The notes below the pieces were generated by a model. That model saw nothing but the letters and a program-made list of their open reading frames with translations, was not told the origin of the DNA and ran no database searches. This document shows positions 58,346 through 64,000 of a stretch of 64,000 bases of DNA, in pieces (within the stretch, counting starts at the first letter, position 1; every line of letters starts with the position of its first letter). Origin of the DNA: Nonomuraea muscovyensis (lineage in GTDB: Bacteria; Actinomycetota; Actinomycetes; Streptosporangiales; Streptosporangiaceae); contig NZ_JACHJB010000002.1 of NCBI RefSeq assembly GCF_014207745.1, forward strand, positions 620,001 through 684,000, written 5' to 3'. The translations under genes were made by a program, and so were the position numbers.

Positions 58346-59060
58346 CCGTCCCCCGCCGCCCGACAGCCGGCCGGGCGGCCCGCTCGGCGACGGCCGCGGC
58401 GAACGCGGCGATCACCGGGTGCGGGCGACGCCCGTCACCGGCCAGCTCCGGCTGGAACAGCGTGGCCAGGAAGAACGGATGCGACGGCAGCTCCGCCACC
58501 CGCACGCTCCCATCGTCGGCGTGCCCGGAGAACACCAGCCCGTGCTCCTCCAACGTCCGCTTGTGCGCCGGATTCAGCCCGTAGGAGCAGTTGTAGGCCT
58601 CCACCGTCGTGGCCGCCCCCACGATCCGCCCGATCAGCGAACCGGCCGCGAGCCGCACCAGCCCCTCGTGCCCGGCCAGCGAGCACGCAAGCGGCGTCAG
58701 CAGGAACTCCTCCGCCTGCGGCTCGTTCTCCGCGTGCGCCACCCGCAGCCCGCACACGTCGCGCGCGTACTCCAGCAGCATGTGCTGGAACCCGCCGCAC
58801 GTGCCCAGGAACGGGATCCCGTGCTCACGCGCCGTCCGCGCCGCGGCCACCGCCCCCTCCTCGCTCAGGTACGGGCTGCCCGGCAGCATCCAGATCCCGT
58901 CGAAGCGCTCCAGCCCGTCCGCCTCCGGCGTGGGGATCCAGTACGGGTCGAGCGCGATGCCGTCGCGCTCACGCAACGCCTCCAGCAGCGACGGGACACG
59001 GACATGCGAACGGACACCGGGGGAGCGGTCACCGACCAGAGCGATTCTCATGCCGCCCAT
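58332..59060 (-). CDS. CTP-synthase C-terminal-like glutamine amidotransferase
   Basis: The 242-aa protein is a class I GATase domain without a synthase partner, of the kind called CTP synthase C-terminal-region-related. The nucleophile elbow is GTCGGFQHMLLEY, and YNCSYGLNPAHK and FSGHADDGSVR follow. In true CTP synthase the catalytic dyad is in F-H-P-E; here it reads FQPELAG, with Gln in place of His, so the usual glutaminase mechanism is doubtful. The ATG at 59060 has GGGGGTG upstream; an ATG at 59051 is the alternative. It is divergent from a LysR regulator. Confidence 0.82.
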   Translation of the reverse strand: MGGMRIALVGDRSPGVRSHVRVPSLLEALRERDGIALDPYWIPTPEADGLERFDGIWMLPGSPYLSEEGAVAAARTAREHGIPFLGTCGGFQHMLLEYARDVCGLRVAHAENEPQAEEFLLTPLACSLAGHEGLVRLAAGSLIGRIVGAATTVEAYNCSYGLNPAHKRTLEEHGLVFSGHADDGSVRVAELPSHPFFLATLFQPELAGDGRRPHPVIAAFAAAVAERAARPAVGRRGTVSGG

Positions 59061-59122
59061 CGTCACCCCCACCCCCGCTTCAGCGCCAACGATGATGCCT
59101 GCATCTGCTATAAGCATTCCTG

Positions 59123-60034
59123 ATGGACCCGCATCTGCTCCGCACCTTCGTCACCGTCGCCCGCACCGGCTCCTTCTCCGCGGCCGCCGCGCACCTCGGC
59201 TACACCCAGTCGGCCATCTCCCAGCAGATCGCCGCCCTGGAGACCGACCTCGGCCTGCCCCTGCTCCACCGCCGCCCGGTCACCCCCACCGAGGCCGGCA
59301 CGCGGCTGCTGGAACACGCCGAACCGCTGCTGCTGCGCCTGCGCGCGGCGCGCGCCGACGTGCTGCGCACCGCCGCGCTGCCCGCCCACCGGCTCACCCT
59401 CGCCGCCTCGCCGCTGGCGCTCAACACCCGCCTCGCCCACCGGCTGGCCCGCGCCCGCGCCGCGCAGCCGCGACTGGAGGTGACGGTGCGGACCTGCTCC
59501 AGGGACGAGGTGAGCGGGCAGGTGGCCGTGGGGGAGGCCGAGATCGGGCTGGCCGACGGCATCGCCGCCCCCAGCGACCCGTTGCGGCTGCCCGACGCCG
59601 GCCCGATCACCACCACCGGCGTGTCAGAGGAGGAACTCCTCGTCGCCCTGCCCGCCGACCACCCGCTGGCGGGCCGGGTGGGGCTCCGGCTGGCCGACCT
59701 CGTCGACGCCCGCTGGCTGCAGACCACCCTGTGCCCGGTGCGACGGCTGCGCGACCTGGCGGGCGACGGGTTCCGGGTGGCGCTCGACTACACCGGCGAC
59801 GACGTGCACACCGTGCTCAACCTGGTGGCCGCCGGCCACGGCCTGACCCTGCTGCCCGCCTCGGTGCTGCCCCCCTCGTCGGTGTCCGCATCGGCGGTCA
59901 CGTCGGCGTTTCCCGCATCGGCCGGACGGGGAGTGCCGCTGTCGGCGCCGCGGCTGGTGCACCGGGTGGAACTGCTGCACGGCGCCCTGCCTGACGGCCC
60001 GGCCGCCCGCCTGGCGGCCGACCTGTCAGGTTGA
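59123..60034 (+). CDS. LysR family transcriptional regulator
   Basis: The 303-aa regulator has the LysR helix-turn-helix (LLRTFVTVARTGSFSAAAAH, then YTQSAISQQIAALE) and a substrate-binding domain (TLAASPLALNTRLAHRLARA; EEELLVALPADHPLAGRVGL). The short C-terminal tail is Ser/Ala-rich. It is divergent, 62 bp, from the amidotransferase gene; the space contains an inverted GCAT...GCAT/TGC...GCA pattern like a LysR box. Its likely target is that gene. Confidence 0.9.
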   Translation: MDPHLLRTFVTVARTGSFSAAAAHLGYTQSAISQQIAALETDLGLPLLHRRPVTPTEAGTRLLEHAEPLLLRLRAARADVLRTAALPAHRLTLAASPLALNTRLAHRLARARAAQPRLEVTVRTCSRDEVSGQVAVGEAEIGLADGIAAPSDPLRLPDAGPITTTGVSEEELLVALPADHPLAGRVGLRLADLVDARWLQTTLCPVRRLRDLAGDGFRVALDYTGDDVHTVLNLVAAGHGLTLLPASVLPPSSVSASAVTSAFPASAGRGVPLSAPRLVHRVELLHGALPDGPAARLAADLSG

Positions 60035-60157
60035 CCACCCCACGGCCACTCCCACCGACCTGCCCGGACGGCCACCCTGCCTCGCCGCCCCGTCCGTCCG
60101 GTCGGCCCGTTCCGGTCGGCGCGTCCGGTCGGCGCGGGGGAGGAGCCCCGCGATCCC

Positions 60158-61546
60158 TCAGCCCTCGCCGGACGTCCGCCAGCCCGCCACGCCCCCCGGC
60201 ACCGGCGCGTCAGCGTCATACGGAGCCCGCGTGAAGATGAAGGTGTTGAGATCCAGATGGTCGGCCGCCAGCCGCAACGTCTCACCGGCGTAATAACCGT
60301 CCAGCCCCAGCCACGTGCCGTCATCACGCGGCACGAACCGTGAGGCCCGCCCACCCCCGCCCACCGGAGCCAGCGACAACCACCCCCCGGGCAGCAGCCG
60401 CAACGTGTAAGGGGTCGGCCCCCAGTGCCACAACCCCGTCATGGCCAGCAACCCAGGATCGACTGCGGACGGCCGCCACTCCTCGGGCAGCCGCGGCTCG
60501 TACTCCTGCACGATGTCCAGCAGATCCACCAGCAGCGACCGGCTCACCCCCGCCGTGGTGTTCGCCAGATACAGCACCCCCACCCGCTCGGCCGGATCAG
60601 CCCACACGGTCGCCAGGAACCCCGGCATCGAACCGGTGTGCCCGGCCAGGCGACGCCCGGCATGCCGCAGCAACTGCAGCCCCAGCCCGTAACCACCGCT
60701 CCAGACGTCACCGTCGTCCACCGTGGCCGGCTCCCGCATCTCGGCGACCGTCTCCGCCGCCAGCACACCCCCGGTGTCGCCCGCGCAGAACGCCGCCCAC
60801 CGCGCCAGGTCGGCCGCACTCGACCACAACTGCCCGGCCGGCGCCATCGCCCCCGCGTCATGCTCCGGCTCCGGCAACAGCACATCGGCGTACGGATGCA
60901 CCGCGTAACCCGTCGCGTGCGGCACGCGCGGCCGCTCGGTCGTGTCACGCATGCCGAGCGGGTCGAGGATCTCCTCCCGCACCGCCTGCAACCACGGCAC
61001 CCCGCGCAGCCGCGCGACCAGCTCGCCCAGCAACGCGTAGCCGACGTTGCTGTAGTGGTAGCGGCGGCCCGGCCGGTGCTTGACGTGACCGCCGTCCAGC
61101 CGCGCCATCAACTCCGCCACCGGCACGCCCGGCGTGCGCTCCCACCACCCGGTCGGCGGCTCGGCGGTCAGCCCGCCGGTGTGCGACAACACCTGGGCGA
61201 CGGTCACCTCACCCGCCGGCGCCTCCGGCAGGTGCCTGCCGATCGGGTCGGTCAGGTTCAGGCGGCCCTCGTCACGCAGCCGCATCACCACGGCCGCCAC
61301 CAGCGACTTGGTGATCGAGCCCAGCCGGTACTGGGTCCTCGCGCTCGGCGGCTCACCCTCCACCAGGCCCCGCGCACCGAACCAGGCGACACGGCCGTCA
61401 CGCACGACGGCGGCGACGATCGAGGGCACCCGGCCCTGCGCCTGGTCGAGCGCCAGCCGGCGCAGCAGCGCCCGCCCGGTCGCCTCGCCCACCCGGCCCT
61501 GCGCCGCCTGCAGCGTGCCGCCCACCTCACCGTTGACCGTGTTCAT
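60158..61546 (-). CDS. Class C beta-lactamase-like serine hydrolase
   Basis: The 462-aa protein has the Ser-x-x-Lys motif SITK (77-80), the Tyr-x-Asn motif YSN (165-167) and a C-terminal HTG (GHTGSMPG). It belongs to the large family of AmpC-like penicillin-binding and esterase proteins. There is no signal peptide, so it may act in the cytoplasm on esters or peptides, and it has an extra C-terminal beta-rich domain (WLSLAPVGGGGRASRFVPRD). It has an ATG start and lies between the LysR and recD2 genes. Confidence 0.87.
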   Translation of the reverse strand: MNTVNGEVGGTLQAAQGRVGEATGRALLRRLALDQAQGRVPSIVAAVVRDGRVAWFGARGLVEGEPPSARTQYRLGSITKSLVAAVVMRLRDEGRLNLTDPIGRHLPEAPAGEVTVAQVLSHTGGLTAEPPTGWWERTPGVPVAELMARLDGGHVKHRPGRRYHYSNVGYALLGELVARLRGVPWLQAVREEILDPLGMRDTTERPRVPHATGYAVHPYADVLLPEPEHDAGAMAPAGQLWSSAADLARWAAFCAGDTGGVLAAETVAEMREPATVDDGDVWSGGYGLGLQLLRHAGRRLAGHTGSMPGFLATVWADPAERVGVLYLANTTAGVSRSLLVDLLDIVQEYEPRLPEEWRPSAVDPGLLAMTGLWHWGPTPYTLRLLPGGWLSLAPVGGGGRASRFVPRDDGTWLGLDGYYAGETLRLAADHLDLNTFIFTRAPYDADAPVPGGVAGWRTSGEG

Positions 61547-61664
61547 GGCCGAAAGCCTAACGTCACGACCACCCCCGTGATCAGCGCTGATCCGCCCTCG
61601 CCGGCCGGTGCTCTAATCTGGCCCGGGACAGGCGGCCGGGACGGGCGTAAGGGACGGGCGGACG

Positions 61665-63890
61665 GTGAGCGGTGCGGTGAAGGAAGGCGCGGACCAGCCC
61701 CCCGGCGTGGCGCTCGACGCCGTACTGGAGCGCATCACCTACGCCAACGAGGAGACCGGCTACACGATCGCCCGGGTGGCCACCGAACGCACCGGCTCCG
61801 ACCTGCTGACCGTGGTCGGGCCGCTGCTCGGCGCCCAGGTCGGCGAGTCGCTGCGGCTGACCGGCCGCTGGACCTCCCACCCCCGCTACGGCCGCCAGTT
61901 CGAGGTGTGGTCCTACACCACCGTGCTGCCCGCCACCGTGCAGGGCATCCGCCGCTACCTCGGCTCCGGCCTCATCAAGGGCATCGGCCCCAAGATGGCC
62001 GAGCGGATCGTCGACCACTTCGGCACCGACACCCTCGAGGTGATCGAGAAGGCCCCCGAACGGCTGGCCGAGGTGCCCGGGCTCGGCCCCAAACGGACCA
62101 GGATGATCGCCGCCGCCTGGGACGAACAGAAGATCATCAAAGAGGTGATGATCTTCCTGCAGGGCGTCGGCGTGTCCACCTCCATCGCCGTGCGCATCTT
62201 CAAGCAGTACGGCGAGGCGTCCGTCTCCGTCGTCCGCACCACCCCCTACAAGCTCGCCGACGACGTGTGGGGCATCGGTTTCAAGACCGCCGACACCATC
62301 GCCCAGGCCGTCGGCATCCCCCACGACAGCCCCGAACGCGTCAAGGCGGGCCTGCGCTACACCCTGTCCCAGGCCGCCGACGACGGCCACTGCTACCTGC
62401 CCGCCCCCAACCTCGTCGGCGACGCCGTCAAGATCCTCGACGTGCCCGCCGAACTCGTCGCCACCTGCCTGGAAGACCTCATCGCCGAAGAAGGCGTCGT
62501 CCGCGAGGACATCCCGGCCGGCGACAACACCGTCCCCGCCGTCTACCTGCTGCCCTTCCACCGCGCCGAACTCTCCCTGGCCGCCGGCCTGCTGACGCTG
62601 CTGCGCAACGGCCACGACCGGCTCAAGACCTTCGCCGACGTCGACTGGGAACGCGCCGAGACCTGGCTGCGCGGCCAGACCGGCGCCGACCTCGCCCCCG
62701 AACAACGCCAGGCCGTCCGCCTCGCCCTCACCCAGAAGGTCGCCGTCCTCACCGGCGGCCCCGGCTGCGGCAAGAGCTTCACCGTCCGCTCCATCGTCAC
62801 CCTCGCCCGCGCCAAACGCGCCCGCGTCACCCTCGCCGCACCCACCGGCCGCGCCGCCAAACGCCTGGCCGAACTCACCGGCCACGAAGCCACCACCGTC
62901 CACCGCCTGCTCCAGCTACGACCCGGCGGCGAGGCCACCTACGACCGCGACAACCCCCTCGACGCCGACCTCGTCGTCGTCGACGAAGCCTCCATGCTCG
63001 ACCTGCTCCTGGCCAACAAACTCGTCAAAGCCGTAGCCCCCGGCGCCCACCTGCTGTTCGTCGGCGACGTCGACCAGCTTCCCTCCGTCGGCGCCGGTGA
63101 AGTGCTCAAGGACCTGCTCGCCGCCGACGACATCCCCCGCGTACGGCTGACCCAGATCTTCCGCCAGGCACAGGAATCCGGCGTCGTGGTCAACGCCCAC
63201 CGCGTCAACACCGGCCGCCATCCCGCCTTCGAGGGCATGAACGACTTCTTCCTGTTCCCCTGCGAGGAACCCGAGGACATCGCCCGCCTCACCGTCGACG
63301 TGGTCGCCCGCCGCATCCCCCGAAAGTTCGGCCTCGACCCGCGCCGCGACGTCCAGGTGCTGGCCCCCATGCACCGCGGCGCCGCCGGCGCCGGCGCCCT
63401 CAACACCGCCCTGCAGGAAGCGCTCACCCCCGCCCGCGACGGAATGCCCGAACGCCGCTACGGCGGCCGCGTCTTCCGCATCGGCGACAAAGTCACCCAA
63501 CTGCGCAACAACTACGACAAGGGCGCCGCCGGAGTGTTCAACGGCACCGTCGGCATCGTCACCGACATCCGCCCCGACGAACACAAGCTCACCGTCCTGA
63601 CCGACGAGGACGAACACGTCGACTACGCCTTCGACGAACTCGACGAGCTGGCCCACGCCTACGCCGTCTCCATCCACCGCTCCCAGGGCAGCGAATACCC
63701 CGCCGTCGTCGTCCCCCTGGCCACCAGCGCCTGGATGATGCTGCAGCGCAACCTCCTCTACACCGCCATCACCCGCGCCAAACGACTCGTCGTCATCGTC
63801 GGCTCCCGCCGCGCCCTCGCCCAGGCCGTACGCACCAAGGGAGCCGGCCGCCGCCACACCGGCCTCACCCACCGCCTGTCCCCACGCTGA
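61665..63890 (+). CDS. recD2: RecD2-type helicase
   Basis: The 741-aa protein is a SF1B 5 prime to 3 prime DNA helicase of the RecD2/ExoV-alpha type that occurs without RecBC. An N-terminal domain with OB-like and helix-hairpin-helix parts (LIKGIGPKMAERIVDHFGTD; VPGLGPKRTRMIAA) precedes Walker A GGPGCGKSFTVRS near residue 370, Walker B LVVVDEASMLD, FVGDVDQLPSVGAGEVLKDL, and a UvrD-C2 end with AYAVSIHRSQGSEYPAVVVP. It acts in DNA repair and mobile-DNA processing. GTG start at 61665. Frame intact. Confidence 0.92.
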   Translation: MSGAVKEGADQPPGVALDAVLERITYANEETGYTIARVATERTGSDLLTVVGPLLGAQVGESLRLTGRWTSHPRYGRQFEVWSYTTVLPATVQGIRRYLGSGLIKGIGPKMAERIVDHFGTDTLEVIEKAPERLAEVPGLGPKRTRMIAAAWDEQKIIKEVMIFLQGVGVSTSIAVRIFKQYGEASVSVVRTTPYKLADDVWGIGFKTADTIAQAVGIPHDSPERVKAGLRYTLSQAADDGHCYLPAPNLVGDAVKILDVPAELVATCLEDLIAEEGVVREDIPAGDNTVPAVYLLPFHRAELSLAAGLLTLLRNGHDRLKTFADVDWERAETWLRGQTGADLAPEQRQAVRLALTQKVAVLTGGPGCGKSFTVRSIVTLARAKRARVTLAAPTGRAAKRLAELTGHEATTVHRLLQLRPGGEATYDRDNPLDADLVVVDEASMLDLLLANKLVKAVAPGAHLLFVGDVDQLPSVGAGEVLKDLLAADDIPRVRLTQIFRQAQESGVVVNAHRVNTGRHPAFEGMNDFFLFPCEEPEDIARLTVDVVARRIPRKFGLDPRRDVQVLAPMHRGAAGAGALNTALQEALTPARDGMPERRYGGRVFRIGDKVTQLRNNYDKGAAGVFNGTVGIVTDIRPDEHKLTVLTDEDEHVDYAFDELDELAHAYAVSIHRSQGSEYPAVVVPLATSAWMMLQRNLLYTAITRAKRLVVIVGSRRALAQAVRTKGAGRRHTGLTHRLSPR

Positions 63891-64000
63891 CCAGCCCCCT
63901 TTACCACCCCTTGACGTCACTTGACCTGCGATTGACCGCGATAAGTGATGTAAACGTGACCGAACTCTCCCAAATGAATCCGCGTCATACATGTAGGAGC
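63891..64000. promoter_or_regulatory. Intergenic region with promoter-like sequence at the window end
   Basis: After recD2 there are three spaced TTGAC hexamers (63911, 63921, 63932), each a possible -35 element, and an AT-rich stretch GATAAGTGATGTAAAC (63939-63954). A short open frame begins at a GTG at 63956 and runs off the window; the final TAGGAG could be the ribosome-binding site of the next gene. Nothing more can be said. Confidence 0.35.

Overview
The window is very GC-rich, has dense overlapping genes with many GTG starts, and encodes typical actinobacterial families (WYL regulators, NarL-type two-component systems, group II truncated hemoglobin, SWIM plus SNF2 pair, winged-helix AlkZ-like protein, CTP-synthase-C-terminal-like amidotransferase, prokaryotic phospholipase A2). 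It looks like a chromosome of a filamentous actinomycete, most likely of the Streptosporangiales type; that placement is inference from gene content, not a database result.

Layout. 1-9642 is ordinary chromosome: a PrmC-related methyltransferase, a SnoaL/LtrA pair, a truncated hemoglobin, a SWIM/SNF2 helicase operon, and a DedA-histidine kinase-response regulator operon. At 9757 begins a dihydrofolate-reductase-like gene that is cut after codon 100 by a 17,126-bp transposon (10057-27182). The rest of the gene resumes in frame at 27191. The element has about 110-bp imperfect terminal inverted repeats, an 8-bp flanking direct repeat (GCGACGTC), a DDE transposase of the TniA/TnsB/Mu type followed by an AAA ATPase of the TniB/TnsC type, and a tyrosine recombinase at the other end. 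Its cargo is dominated by ion homeostasis: a KhtT/KhtU-like CPA2 antiporter pair, an ArsB/NhaD-like transporter, a CPA1 K+ or Na+/H+ antiporter, a stand-alone KhtT-N-like protein, a TrkA/KtrA-like RCK protein and a Ca2+/H+ antiporter, with a two-component system, a short SPFH protein, an SdpI-like membrane protein, a hydrolase and a methyltransferase.

27438-35790 is chromosome again (LysE exporter, winged-helix protein, frameshifted SRPBCC gene, XRE-cupin regulator divergent from a thioredoxin-reductase-like flavoprotein, a thioredoxin remnant, a drug-efflux MFS protein, a degenerate integrase and a lone histidine kinase). From 36038 there is a nested set of insertions. A methyltransferase gene (36038-36463 and 45406-46098) is split by an 8,936-bp IS21-type element (36464-45399) with 6-bp target repeats (CTCAAC) and about 95-bp composite terminal repeats. 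The istA gene of that element is in turn split by a 3.9-kb Tn554-like element (40736-44663) with two overlapping tyrosine-recombinase genes and two passenger genes. Between istB and the far end the IS21-type element carries passenger DNA: a secreted phospholipase A2, a small secreted protein and two broken gene remnants.

46153-64000 is chromosome: a ClpX paralogue with an altered ClpP-docking loop, divergent from a long TetR-like fusion protein; a methyltransferase; an M20 peptidase divergent from an Lrp regulator; an SDR/WYL divergent pair around a perfect palindrome; an ABC exporter with a TetR repressor and shared GAACAC/GTGTTC operators; an aldo-keto reductase; an amidotransferase/LysR divergent pair; a class C beta-lactamase-like protein; and RecD2. 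Both large insertions leave in-frame target genes that can be rebuilt exactly, which indicates recent, well-preserved transposition events. The most interesting objects are the cation/proton-antiporter transposon and the nested IS21/Tn554-like structure.
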